Part shown: piece after piece, positions 55,201-62,645 of the stretch
Numbering within the stretch: the stretch's first letter is position 1
Layout of the letters: each line of letters begins with the position of its first letter
Assembly: GCF_036541405.1 (NCBI RefSeq)
Contig: NZ_JAZHFS010000009.1
Coordinates: forward strand, 62,001-126,000
Origin: Clostridium_AD frigoriphilum
GTDB lineage: Bacteria > Bacillota > Clostridia > Clostridiales > Clostridiaceae
Direction of reading: 5' to 3'
DNA length: 64,000 bases
Program-made: the position numbers and the translations under genes
The notes under the pieces: generated by a model
Told to the model about the DNA's origin: nothing
Seen by the model: only the letters and a program-made list of their open reading frames with translations
Database searches by the model: none

Positions 55201-55543
55201 TCTTGTAATTGTAGATGATATTGATGTTTATATAGGCGAACATGTAATGATAGCACCTAATGTGACAATAACCCCAACAGGACATCCAGTTGATTCAAAT
55301 CTCCGCAGGCCAGGTACTCAGTTTTCAATTCCCGTAAGAATTGGTAACGATGTATGGATAGGTTCTAATGTAGTTATTTTGCCAGGCATCACTATAGGAG
55401 ATAATTCAGTTATAGGTGCTGGAAGTGTTGTTACTCATGATATTCCTGAAAATGTAATTGCTGTAGGAAATCCATGTCATGTGTTAAGGAATATAGATGA
55501 ACGGGATAAAGAATATTATTATAAAAACAGAAGAATTGAATAA
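52284..55543 (+). CDS. maa: Maltose O-acetyltransferase-type gene interrupted by a group II intron (exons 52284-52317 and 54981-55543)
   Basis: Exon 1 starts at ATG 52284 after GGAGGT and encodes MKIRDKMKNGM plus the first base of a Leu codon. Exon 2 begins at 54981 and completes TTG TAT ATA GAT (LYID). Joined, the exons give a 597-base frame and a 198-residue protein of the maltose/galactoside acetyltransferase family: Maa-type helical N-terminal region (EEERKKCKELLYDYNHTHPS), then left-handed beta-helix hexapeptide repeats with the catalytic His region (TPTGHPVD) and IGNDVWIGSNVVILPGITIG. These enzymes acetylate sugars with acetyl-CoA. The gene is read in the same direction as the intron, so splicing should restore it. 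Acceptor sugar unknown. Confidence 0.85.
53043..54875 (+). CDS. ltrA: Group II intron-encoded reverse transcriptase/maturase with HNH endonuclease
   Basis: A 610-residue multifunctional intron protein. The RT domain (about residues 45-340) has RPLGIPCIEDRLIQQ, FGFRP-like NYGFRPNRSTHHAI, VVDIDIKGFFDNV, PQGGILSPLLSN and the catalytic YADD at 285-288. The maturase (X) domain follows (about 380-480, NRYNASILGLHNYYRYA). A C-terminal HNH-type nuclease domain (about 520-580) has CSVTGEPL, SHHKIPRELGGKDEYANLTF and GIHKLIHA. The product helps the intron splice and mobilises it to new sites. No disabling mutation is seen. Confidence 0.95.
   Translation: MTVKLKKFKKKLLRNNEYYDFQEIQDNLYKQSKDNMKFKNLMELITDDRNILLAYRNIKRNKGSKTPGTNFNNILKIADTEPKYLIEYVKERLKDYKPEPVRRIEIPKDGGTATRPLGIPCIEDRLIQQCIKQVLEPICEAKFHAHNYGFRPNRSTHHAISRMTFLANRAHLHYVVDIDIKGFFDNVNHGKLLKQMWSLGIQDKSLLTIISKMLKAEIDGIGIPQKGTPQGGILSPLLSNIVLNELDWWISNQWETFEPRHKYTSYNKFSALKSSKLKQMFIVRYADDFKLMCRDYETAQKALIAVKNWLKERLDLDISPEKSKVINIRKNYSNFLGFKLKIIKKGKKKVIKSNINDKATKKIIKGILERIKEIKKSPTVATVNRYNASILGLHNYYRYATYANIDFSKIAFLVSKNLYNSTKRIRGKTGNKSKAYINYYGKYNLKIVYIASIALFPIAGIKTKNAMNFSRNICNFTKEGRELIHDNLKGVNHNALKYIMENPIQGETTEYNDNRVSLYVGQNGKCSVTGEPLLINNMDSHHKIPRELGGKDEYANLTFVICGIHKLIHAITKKTILNYINKMQKFINESSLIKINKLRKLVGNCELYIS
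54898..54980 (+). ncRNA. Group II intron domains V and VI
   Basis: Domain V is the 34-base hairpin at 54898-54931 with the GAAA-type loop and a CGC triad in place of the more frequent AGC. Domain VI (54932-54980) pairs AGCG with CGCT and AGGTGAAGA with TCTTACCT, leaving unpaired purines that could hold the branch-point A. It also contains GGGGG and a GTG at 54947 in frame with exon 2. Confidence 0.85.
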
Positions 55544-55645
55544 TTGTTGAATGGATTTTATCACATATATTAGTTTAAAGAAAGAAGCAGGAAATTTAAT
55601 GGTATTATTAGGGGATGATTATATAGGAAGGGGAGAATAACATTA

Positions 55646-56404
55646 ATGTGGAATATTTTAAAAAAGAAGAAACTATTAATAACTGATGATTGTTCTATAG
55701 ATATGAATAATATCCCTAAACATATCGGAATTATTATGGACGGAAATGGAAGATGGGCAAAAAAACGGAAATTACCTAGAAATATAGGTCATAAAGCAGG
55801 GGTTGAAGCTTTAAGGGATGTAGTAAAAGAATGTAGTAAGATAGGTGTGAGATATTTAACATTATACGGGTTTTCAACGGAAAACTGGGTAAGACCGGCT
55901 GATGAAGTAAATGCTTTAATGAAGTTACTTGTAGAATATCTTAAAAGTGAGTTTGAAGAGTTATATAAAAATGATGTTGTAATAAACAGTATCGGTTATA
56001 TAACTAAACTTCCGTTAATATGCCAAAATGCATTGAATAATGCATTTGAAAAGTCAAAGAATAATAAGGGGTTAGTATTAAATTTAGCCTTTAATTATGG
56101 TGGTAGAGCTGAATTGATTATGGCCTTTAAAAAAATTAATGAAGATATTGAGTATGGAAAAATAAATAAAGTTGATTTAGATGAAAAATTAGTTGCTAAC
56201 TATTTATATACGGCTGGAATGCCTGATCCAGATATTATTATAAGGCCCAGTGGAGAACAGAGGCTAAGTAATTTTCTGCTGTGGCAAAGTGCTTATTCAG
56301 AGTTTTGGTATTCAGATATATATTGGCCTGATTTTAAGGCTAAGCATTTACATATGGCAATACATGATTATCAAGAAAGAGATAGACGCTTCGGTGGAAT
56401 TTAG
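55646..56404 (+). CDS. uppS: Isoprenyl transferase (undecaprenyl diphosphate synthase type)
   Basis: A cis-prenyltransferase that lengthens isoprenoid diphosphates to make the wall-lipid carrier or a shorter product. The catalytic aspartate is D32 in IIMDGNGRWAKKR. LTLYGFSTENWVRP, NYGGRAELI and RPSGEQRLSNFLLWQSAYSE are all present. It is a stand-alone gene, not beside cdsA, dxr and rseP as the housekeeping uppS usually is, so it may be a second copy. Product length cannot be told from sequence. The ATG at 55646 follows AGGGGAG by about ten bases. Confidence 0.9.
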   Translation: MWNILKKKKLLITDDCSIDMNNIPKHIGIIMDGNGRWAKKRKLPRNIGHKAGVEALRDVVKECSKIGVRYLTLYGFSTENWVRPADEVNALMKLLVEYLKSEFEELYKNDVVINSIGYITKLPLICQNALNNAFEKSKNNKGLVLNLAFNYGGRAELIMAFKKINEDIEYGKINKVDLDEKLVANYLYTAGMPDPDIIIRPSGEQRLSNFLLWQSAYSEFWYSDIYWPDFKAKHLHMAIHDYQERDRRFGGI

Positions 56405-56603
56405 TTGATATTCATTTCAAAATATAAGTAAAACAACTCATAAGTATAAAAATTTATTATGGTTCCCATATACAGTTCGTGGCAAAAATAGTATAATTAA
56501 GTAAAAAGGTGTGCCATACTCGTAAAAATAAGAGGCATGTGATACTGATGGAGATATCGGTTTTATTCAAATAATGTTTAATAACTATTAGGGAGTGGTA
56601 TAA

Positions 56604-57278
56604 ATGAAAAAAACAAGAAAACAAGTAATAGTTACTTTATTGGTAGTAGGCATGGCAATAAATGAATTTATTTTACCAGTAATGGCTCAAGCAGCTACAA
56701 TTGAACCACAAGTTACTTGCTCATTAAAAGTACTACCATCTACGGTTGTAGCCTTGAATGAAATAGCTTTGAAGCGAAGCGTAGTAGCTGCTTCAAGTGG
56801 AATTACTGCTTGCACTTCATATTTGAATAATAAATATGTACGGCCAGTGATAAACACAGCATATATTAATTTAGTTGGAGATACCCAATTTGCTACAACA
56901 ATATTAAATAATAAAATTGCTGTAACTCAGTCTGATGTTGATGTTTTAACAAAAAAAATTATAGAAGAAACGTCAATACTTAATGAACTACTAGAAACAA
57001 GTATAGCATCTATAAACTTGGATGAAGCAGCTTTGGTGCAAAGCTTAGTATCGGCTTCAAGGCAAATGGCTACTTGTGCTCCATATTTGGGTTGTGGATA
57101 TGCACAACCAGTGATAAGTGTAAAATATGTTGAATTGGTTGAAGATATGCAATTTGCTACAACAATATTAAATAATAAAGTTGGTGTAACTCAGTCTGAT
57201 ATTGATGCTTTAACAAAAAAAATTACAGAAGAAACGTCAATACTTAATCAGCAAAGTCTGTTTTTTAATATTTCATGA
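56604..57278 (+). CDS. Secreted protein with two tandem ~80-residue repeats
   Basis: A signal peptide (about 1-31, cleavage near AQA-A) precedes two repeats at about 48-130 and 137-217. Both contain A.CA(S/P)YL, then QFATTILNNK(I/V)(A/G)VTQSD(V/I)D and LTKKI.EETSILN. Each repeat has a paired set of cysteines (ITACTSYL; MATCAPYLGCGYA in the second). The helical, TQ/SD-rich end is reminiscent of FIVAR-like surface modules but is not assigned. No anchor motif. Function unknown. GGGAGTGG precedes the ATG. Confidence 0.75.
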   Translation: MKKTRKQVIVTLLVVGMAINEFILPVMAQAATIEPQVTCSLKVLPSTVVALNEIALKRSVVAASSGITACTSYLNNKYVRPVINTAYINLVGDTQFATTILNNKIAVTQSDVDVLTKKIIEETSILNELLETSIASINLDEAALVQSLVSASRQMATCAPYLGCGYAQPVISVKYVELVEDMQFATTILNNKVGVTQSDIDALTKKITEETSILNQQSLFFNIS

Positions 57279-57318
57279 TAAAAGTATCTCAAGTATATGT
57301 GGAAATTATAAAAATTGT

Positions 57319-57370
57319 TTAAGCGGCTAAAACCCTAAATTCTAAAGGGTTAAGGCTGCTTAATTTTATT
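57319..57370 (+). terminator. Terminator after the two-repeat protein gene
   Basis: TTAAGCGGCT...AACCCT pairs with AGGGTT...AGGCTGCTTAA, followed by TTTTATT. It resembles the terminator at 29990 in build. Confidence 0.75.
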
Positions 57371-57607
57371 GTAGATGCAAGAAACGGATTTGAAGATGAA
57401 AAAGGAGATACAGAATGGGGATTTACTTTCTTGCTTCCAGCTATGTCAAATACAGATTGTAAAAATGTTGTGTTTATTATGAATAAAGCAAATGAAATAG
57501 AAGAAGAGATGGACATGAGGACGAAAGAATTCAGAAAATATTTTACGGTTAAGAAAGTTAAATGTTATGAGGATGCAGTCAGATTATTATATAAAGAACT
57601 AAGGTGA
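57364..57607 (+). pseudogene. C-terminal remnant of an unknown gene
   Basis: An open frame without a start codon reads FIVDARNGFEDEKGDTEWGF, then TFLLPAMSNTDCKNVVFIMN and KVKCYEDAVRLLYKEL, and stops at TGA 57605-57607. Composition and hydrophobic periodicity are those of a real protein, but the 5' part is replaced by the terminator just upstream. After its stop, AAGGTG and ATG 57613 begin MSNWDITQFERSVNILNL, which runs out of frame into the next gene and looks like the truncated start of a second lost gene. No family recognised. Confidence 0.6.
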
Positions 57608-57683
57608 AAGTAATGTCAAATTGGGATATTACGCAGTTCGAAAGAAGTGTAAATATACTTAATTTAAATAATGGAGGTAATAA

Positions 57684-58301
57684 ATGTATAATTATATTAT
57701 ATTTGATATTGATGGTACAATTTTAGATACTGAATTTGCAATTCTTTCATCACTTCAAAAATTAGTGCTTGAAGAACTTAATAAAAAGTTTAGTTTTGAA
57801 GAACTAAGATTTGCATTAGGTATTCCAGGAGAAGTAGCATTAAATAAACTTGGAATAACCAATCTGTTTCAGTCTAATGAGAAATGGAATAGATATTTGA
57901 AAGACTATCTTAATCATGTGAAAGTCTTTGATGATATTAAGGATACTTTAGTTAAATTAAGCGAAATAGGGATTTTAGCAGGTATAGTTACATCAAAGAC
58001 TAAAGCAGAGTACATAAGTGATTTTATACCTTTTGGGTTGGCCGATTATTTTAAATTAGTAGTTTGTGCAGATGATACAGAAAGACATAAGCCTAATGCA
58101 GATCCAATTTTAAAATTTATTGAATTGTCAGGGATAGATAAATCAAAGACTATATATATCGGGGACACTAAATATGATATGGAATGTGCATCTAGTGCTG
58201 GTATAGATTTTGCATTAGCGTTATGGGGTGCTAAATCGTCAATTGGAATTAATGCAAATTATATTTTGAAAAATCCCAAACAAATACTGGAACTTATATA
58301 A
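57684..58301 (+). CDS. HAD-family hydrolase (phosphoglycolate phosphatase-like)
   Basis: 205 residues with all HAD motifs: motif I FDIDGTILD (D8, D10), motif II in GIVTSKTKAEY, motif III K in RHKPNADP, and motif IV GDTKYDMECA. A helical cap sits between motifs I and II (about 15-85), as in the beta-phosphoglucomutase/phosphoglycolate phosphatase subgroup. Substrate unknown. ATG 57684 is preceded by ATGGAGGTAA. It runs alone to the hairpin at 58323. Confidence 0.9.
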   Translation: MYNYIIFDIDGTILDTEFAILSSLQKLVLEELNKKFSFEELRFALGIPGEVALNKLGITNLFQSNEKWNRYLKDYLNHVKVFDDIKDTLVKLSEIGILAGIVTSKTKAEYISDFIPFGLADYFKLVVCADDTERHKPNADPILKFIELSGIDKSKTIYIGDTKYDMECASSAGIDFALALWGAKSSIGINANYILKNPKQILELI

Positions 58302-58322
58302 GTTTAATTATCAATTAACTCC

Positions 58323-58375
58323 TTGAGGAAGAGACATTCAAATATTTACTATTAGTTTGACTGTCTCTCTCAAAG
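58323..58375. terminator. Bidirectional terminator between HAD and YczE-like genes
   Basis: TTGAG..AGAGACA pairs with TGTCTCT.CTCAA (two-base bulge), with an inner TTCAAA/TTTGA pair. It lies between convergent genes. Confidence 0.7.
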
Positions 58376-58404
58376 AATTATTGCAATATCGTTAGCTTTT
58401 AAAT

Positions 58405-59091
58405 TTAAGCCCTTAAAGATATATTTTCTTCAGATTCAGACTCAGATGCAGACTCATCTTCAGCTTGATCTTTAACAATAATATTTACGAACTTTTCTCC
58501 ATACGGAAGACAAAATTGTATACATGGGCCTGTTAATAATGCAGATATTATTGTACCTATTCCAAATACTCCGCCGAGTGCAAAGCCCATTATTACAAAG
58601 CTAATATCTAACACCATACGAATCCAACGATATTCTAAATTAATTTTATCTTTTACAATAAATGGAATGATATCATTTGGTGCAACACCTAGATTACTTG
58701 CTTTAAGTATAGAAAATCCAATTGCAATTAAAACACAACCTAATACAACTAAAAGTATCTTTGCACCAATATTTAAAGATGCAATTGGGAAAAACGAAAC
58801 AGCCTTTACTCCAAGGTCAATAATAGGTCCTACTCCAACAACGCATATAATTGTTCCTATCTTTATACGACGTCTTTCAACTGCAAGTATTATGCAAAAC
58901 AATACAAATAAAATAACCATATTAGCATTTCCGGGTGTTTTATTTAATAAAGATGCTAATCCTTGAGTGAATAAAGTAAATGGATCGGAACCAATATTAG
59001 TTTTTAAAAATAATGCTACTCCAATCTGTATAATACTCATTCCTACAAAAAATATAGTTAGTCTTTTAATTAGATTTAGGTTTTTAGTCAT
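58405..59091 (-). CDS. YczE/YitT-type membrane protein
   Basis: 228 residues with five to six membrane helices. QIGVALFLKTNIGSDPFTLF, ASNLGVAPNDIIPF and GIGTIISALLTGPCIQFCLP are typical of the YczE family of integral membrane proteins. Bacillus YczE is needed for surfactin production by an unknown route. The C-terminus is acidic/serine-rich (ESASESESEE). The start is taken as ATG 59091; an ATG at 59100 touches the ribosome binding site AAGGG. It is divergent from the PfkB kinase gene, with a TTCG array between them. Confidence 0.83.
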   Translation of the reverse strand: MTKNLNLIKRLTIFFVGMSIIQIGVALFLKTNIGSDPFTLFTQGLASLLNKTPGNANMVILFVLFCIILAVERRRIKIGTIICVVGVGPIIDLGVKAVSFFPIASLNIGAKILLVVLGCVLIAIGFSILKASNLGVAPNDIIPFIVKDKINLEYRWIRMVLDISFVIMGFALGGVFGIGTIISALLTGPCIQFCLPYGEKFVNIIVKDQAEDESASESESEENISLRA

Positions 59092-59144
59092 ATTTTCCAT
59101 CCCTTTCTTTATATTTCATAGTTGCTTAAGCTGCAACCTGTTTA

Positions 59145-59186
59145 TTCGTGTTCGTTTATGTTCGATTTATATTTCGTTTAGCTTCG
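59145..59186. promoter_or_regulatory. Phased TTCG repeats, candidate DeoR-type operator
   Basis: TTCG occurs at 59145, 59151, 59161, 59173 and 59183, mostly 10-12 bases apart, in contexts such as GTTCGTTTATG, GTTCGATTTAT and TTTCGTTTAG. Spaced TTCG(T/A)TT units on one face of the helix are typical binding sites of DeoR/GlpR-family sugar regulators. The array lies between the YczE-like gene and the sugar kinase. Confidence 0.55.
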
Positions 59187-59335
59187 CTTGTTTTCATTTT
59201 ACTGTATTTTGTAAACGGCGTCAAGAGCATAAGCAATTCCAAAAGTAATAAACATCAAAAATAAAAGGTATATATACAATTTAGTCTAAACTGTGTTAAA
59301 GTAAATGAATAATAATTGGAATTAGGAGGCGTATT

Positions 59336-60292
59336 ATGAATAAAATACTATGTATTGGTGAATTATTAATTGATTTTATTTGTTCAGATATTAATAGTGG
59401 TTTAACTAAAGGAGAAAATTTCGTAAAAAAAGCAGGAGGTGCACCAGCTAACGTATCAGCAGCTATATCAAAGTTAGGAGGCCAAGCATATTTTGCAGGG
59501 AAAGTTGGTAATGATAACTTTGGTATGTTCTTGAAGGAAACATTAGAGGAAGCCGGAGTAGACACTTCTATGCTTATACTTGATAAAAATTCTAAGACTA
59601 CTTTAGCGTTTGTTTCGTTAAATGAAGATGGAGAAAGAGATTTTATTTTTAATAGAGGTGCAGATGAATTATTAACTTTTGAGGAGCTAGGTCGTGATAA
59701 GCTAAAATCTTTTAAAATAATGCATTTTGGTTCTGCAACCGCACTTTTAGGTGGGCCTTCAAAGGAAACTTATTTAAAAGCTATGGAGCTTGCTTTTAAA
59801 AATGAAGTTTTTATTTCTTTTGATCCTAATTATAGAATAGATTTGTGGAAAAATAGATTGAGTGACTTTGTAGAAATATCAAAAAAATGTCTTAAATATT
59901 CAGATTTTGTTAAAGTAAGTGATGAAGAAATAAAAATAATTTCAGGTAAAGAAAACATAGATGAAGGTATTAAGTTGTTTCATAGCTTAGGTGCAAAAGT
60001 CGTAGCTGTTACACTTGGGGAAGCAGGTACATTAATTTCTACCAATGAAGGAAGCAGTATAATAAATAGCATAAAAATTAAATGTATTGATTCAACAGGA
60101 GCTGGTGATGCATTTGTAGGTGCATTTCTTTATAAGCTTGCACAGCTAAAGAATCCAAAATCATTCATGAATAATCCTGATACTATTAAAGATATAATAA
60201 TTTTTAGTAATAAAGTTGGCGCTATTACATGTACAAAGCTCGGTGCTATAGCATCTCTACCAACGCTCAAAGAAGTGCAAATGTTAAAATAG
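59336..60292 (+). CDS. PfkB-family carbohydrate kinase (fructokinase-like)
   Basis: A ribokinase-fold sugar kinase of 318 residues. The N-terminal PfkB signature is GGAPANVSAAISKLGGQAYF, the ATP site is DSTGAGDAFVGAFL with the catalytic D258, and the internal CGELLIDF-type start and AGKVGNDNFGMFLKETLEEA are typical of bacterial fructokinases. The ATG follows TTAGGAGG. A candidate operator array lies upstream and a perfect 25-bp terminator downstream. No PTS or permease is next to it. The assignment to fructose is tentative. Confidence 0.9.
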   Translation: MNKILCIGELLIDFICSDINSGLTKGENFVKKAGGAPANVSAAISKLGGQAYFAGKVGNDNFGMFLKETLEEAGVDTSMLILDKNSKTTLAFVSLNEDGERDFIFNRGADELLTFEELGRDKLKSFKIMHFGSATALLGGPSKETYLKAMELAFKNEVFISFDPNYRIDLWKNRLSDFVEISKKCLKYSDFVKVSDEEIKIISGKENIDEGIKLFHSLGAKVVAVTLGEAGTLISTNEGSSIINSIKIKCIDSTGAGDAFVGAFLYKLAQLKNPKSFMNNPDTIKDIIIFSNKVGAITCTKLGAIASLPTLKEVQMLK

Positions 60293-60402
60293 TTTAAATA
60301 AGTAACAAAACAAGGTTTAAGACTAGTTACCTTATATTAATATAAATATGCGAATTATGAAGAAGGAACAGAAAGCAAGGCAATTTGCAATGCATGAGTT
60401 GA

Positions 60403-60463
60403 AAAAGAAGGAAAAACATAGAGGTCATTAATTCATAGTGACCTCTATGTTTTTCCTTCTTTT
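60403..60463. terminator. 25-bp perfect bidirectional terminator
   Basis: Arms 60403-60427 and 60439-60463 are exact reverse complements with an 11-base loop and A/T tracts outside. It serves the kinase and, on the other strand, the HxlR gene. Confidence 0.92.
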
Positions 60464-60557
60464 AAATTTCGTATTAATAATTTCAAAAGTGGATGTACTA
60501 TTTTGTTATAAGAATACATTCCTAAATACACCACCTATTATATTAAATGGTTACGAT

Positions 60558-60881
60558 TTAAATTTGTTTTTCGCCCCACGTACACATATCATTAACAATT
60601 GGCATGAGACTTTGCCCCTTTTCGGTAAGAGAATATTCTACTTTTGGAGGAATTTGAAGATACTCTTTTCTTAATATAATATTTTTGTTTTCTAATTCTT
60701 TTAATTGTGAACTTAACATCTTATGAGTAATACCTTCAATATTTTTCTTTAAAACCCCATATCTTACAGTACCCATACAAGCAAGTAAATAAATTATTTT
60801 TAACTTCCATTTTCCACTTACGACTGACAAAGTGTATTCAAAAGGTTCTTTATTACTGATATAACATAATTTCTCTGACAT
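60558..60881 (-). CDS. HxlR-family transcriptional regulator
   Basis: A 107-residue winged-helix regulator. EYTLSVVSGKWKLKIIYLLA, RYGVLKKNIEGITHKMLSSQ and LKELENKNIILRKEY are the HxlR signature. A cysteine at position 6 (EKLCYIS) is where YodB/HypR-type members carry their redox or electrophile sensor; C35 and C102 are also present. It is divergent from an amidohydrolase that it probably controls. The ribosome binding site is AAGGAGA. Confidence 0.92.
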   Translation of the reverse strand: MSEKLCYISNKEPFEYTLSVVSGKWKLKIIYLLACMGTVRYGVLKKNIEGITHKMLSSQLKELENKNIILRKEYLQIPPKVEYSLTEKGQSLMPIVNDMCTWGEKQI

Positions 60882-60902
60882 ATCTTCACTCTCCTTTTTG
60901 AA

Positions 60903-60972
60903 AGTATATCACAAAAAAGTGCATACTATTATTTTTTGGAAACTAATCTATAATAAGGGTGAGTTGCAACTC
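60903..60972. promoter_or_regulatory. Divergent HxlR/amidohydrolase control region with two dyads
   Basis: An imperfect dyad AGTATATCAC-A6-GTGCATACT covers 60903-60926. A TATAAT is at 60949-60954, and a perfect 12-bp palindrome GAGTTGCAACTC lies at 60961-60972, just downstream of that -10 box. Both are good candidates for HxlR binding. Confidence 0.55.
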
Positions 60973-61000
60973 AAATTAGAAATAAGAAGGAATGATATAT

Positions 61001-61786
61001 ATGGTTATTGATGGACATTCACATGTTAATTTACCAGTTGAACAACATATCGAAATAATGGATAAGGCTGGTGTTGAAAAAACAATTCTGTTTTCAACAT
61101 CAATACATCCAGAGAAAGCAGATAATTTACAAGGTTTAAAAAAAGAGATGAAAATTTTAAATGATATTGTATCTGGGAAAACAAATTCTTCATTAGATGA
61201 AAAATATAAGTCTATAAATGAACTCAAACAAATAATTCAAAGGTATCCATCGAGATATATTGGATTTGGTTCTGTACCCGTTGGATTGAATGAAAATGAT
61301 ACTAACTTATATATTGAAGAAAACATAGTAAAAAACAAATTTGCTGGTATTGGTGAATTTACACTTCCAAGTGGTCAAATAAAAATATTAACTACCATTT
61401 TTAAGTCTTCGATGATATTTGGAAAATTACCAATTTGGATACACGCGTTTAATCCTTTAGTATTACAAGATATTAAGGAAATCGCTGAACTAAGCAAAAA
61501 ATTTCCTGATATTCCTGTTATATTAGGACATATGGGAGGAAGTAACTGGCTAACGGCAATAGAACTTGCAAAAGAGATGCCAAATTTATATCTTGATACA
61601 TCTGCTTGTTTTTCTACACTTGTTTTGAAAATAGCCATAAATGAAATTCCATTAAAATGTATATTTGGTGCAGATATGCCATATGGAGATTTGCAGTTAT
61701 CAAAAGAAGCTATTGAAAAATTATGCAATAAATCATATATTAATGCTGTTTTAGGGGATAACATGGCAAAATTATTAAAACTTTAG
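61001..61786 (+). CDS. Amidohydrolase family protein (metal-dependent, TIM barrel)
   Basis: 261 residues of the amidohydrolase_2 group. The N-terminal HxH metal motif is DGHSHVN, a second histidine is in IWIHAFNPL, a third in ILGHMGGSNW, and the late aspartate is in IFGADMPYGD. The natural substrate is unknown; relatives hydrolyse or decarboxylate small cyclic acids. ATG 61001 is preferred, ten bases after AGAAGG, over ATG 60992, which is only one base away. Its divergent HxlR neighbour suggests induction by a small reactive compound. Confidence 0.87.
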   Translation: MVIDGHSHVNLPVEQHIEIMDKAGVEKTILFSTSIHPEKADNLQGLKKEMKILNDIVSGKTNSSLDEKYKSINELKQIIQRYPSRYIGFGSVPVGLNENDTNLYIEENIVKNKFAGIGEFTLPSGQIKILTTIFKSSMIFGKLPIWIHAFNPLVLQDIKEIAELSKKFPDIPVILGHMGGSNWLTAIELAKEMPNLYLDTSACFSTLVLKIAINEIPLKCIFGADMPYGDLQLSKEAIEKLCNKSYINAVLGDNMAKLLKL

Positions 61787-61834
61787 ATATCTTATTATAT
61801 AAATATCAAATACTTTAATTATTGAATAATATGG

Positions 61835-61905
61835 TATAATATGATATATAAGGTTACTGTTTGAGGAGTGATTGTATGAAAAAATGCATTGTAATAATGG
61901 AATAG
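61835..61905 (+). promoter_or_regulatory. Promoter and 9-codon leader frame before the acetyltransferase
   Basis: An extended -10 (TGGTATAAT) ends at 61840. GAGGAG (61863-61868) then precedes ATG 61876, which opens a short frame, MKKCIVIME, ending at TAG 61903-61905. A second ribosome binding site (AAAGGAGA) and the acetyltransferase follow. It may be a leader peptide or the stump of a lost gene. Confidence 0.4.
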
Positions 61906-61942
61906 GAATTAAAGTATCTTAATACAAAGGAGAGATTAAAAT

Positions 61943-62575
61943 ATGACTATTTCAAATTCAGATAAAATATATCCAAGAAGTAATGACAACCAAACAATAT
62001 ATCTTAAAAATGTAATTACAAGAGATAATATAAAAGTTGGAGATTATACAATATATAATGATTTTAATAATGATCCAAGGGATTTCGAAGAAAATAATGT
62101 ATTATATCAGTATATTGTAAACAATGATAAATTAATAATTGGAAAGTTTTGTTCAATTGCATGTAAAGCGAAGTTTCTTATGACAAGTGGAAATCACACA
62201 ATGAAATCACTATCTAATTATACATTTCCAATATTTTATGAGGAATGGGATTTACCCGTCAGCCATATAACCGATGCTTGGGATAATAAGGGTGATATTG
62301 AAATTGGAAATGATGTGTGGATAGGTTATGACGCTATAATCATGTCAGGGGTGAAGATTGGTGATGGTGCAATTATTGGAACTAGAGCGGTAGTTACTAA
62401 GGATGTTCCTCCATATACTATTGTTGGAGGAGTACCCGCAAAAGTTATAAAGAAAAGGTATGATGATGAAACAATTTCTAAATTGCTTATAATTAAGTGG
62501 TGGAATTGGACATATGAAAAAATCCAAGCAAATATTAAATATATTCAATCAGGAAACATTGATAAGTTAAAGTGA
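61943..62575 (+). CDS. CatB/Vat-type xenobiotic acetyltransferase
   Basis: A hexapeptide-repeat (left-handed beta-helix) acetyltransferase of 210 residues. KFCSIACKAKFLMTSGNHTM carries the catalytic histidine H85, SNYTFPIF follows, and IEIGNDVWIGYDAIIMSGVK, IGTRAVVTKDVPPY and VGGVPAKVIKKR are typical of the CatB/Vat group. Family members acetylate chloramphenicol or streptogramin A, but many close relatives have no resistance role, so resistance is only a possibility. AAAGGAGA precedes the ATG. Confidence 0.9.
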   Translation: MTISNSDKIYPRSNDNQTIYLKNVITRDNIKVGDYTIYNDFNNDPRDFEENNVLYQYIVNNDKLIIGKFCSIACKAKFLMTSGNHTMKSLSNYTFPIFYEEWDLPVSHITDAWDNKGDIEIGNDVWIGYDAIIMSGVKIGDGAIIGTRAVVTKDVPPYTIVGGVPAKVIKKRYDDETISKLLIIKWWNWTYEKIQANIKYIQSGNIDKLK

Positions 62576-62607
62576 ACAAGTTAGTATTTTGTGTCTCATT
62601 CTTCACA

Positions 62608-62639
62608 AGTAAAGTCATATCTAATGATATGGCTTTACT
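62608..62639 (+). terminator. Terminator of the CatB/Vat-type gene
   Basis: AGTAAAGTCATATC (62608-62621), loop TAAT, GATATGGCTTTACT (62626-62639), one G-U pair. Confidence 0.8.
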
Positions 62640-62645
62640 ATATTA

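Noticed and set aside
60349..60432. 27-codon basic frame (MRIMKKEQKARQFAMHELKK start) after the sugar kinase
   Set aside because: No ribosome binding site, and its end coincides with the terminator stem; composition is explained by A-rich sequence.
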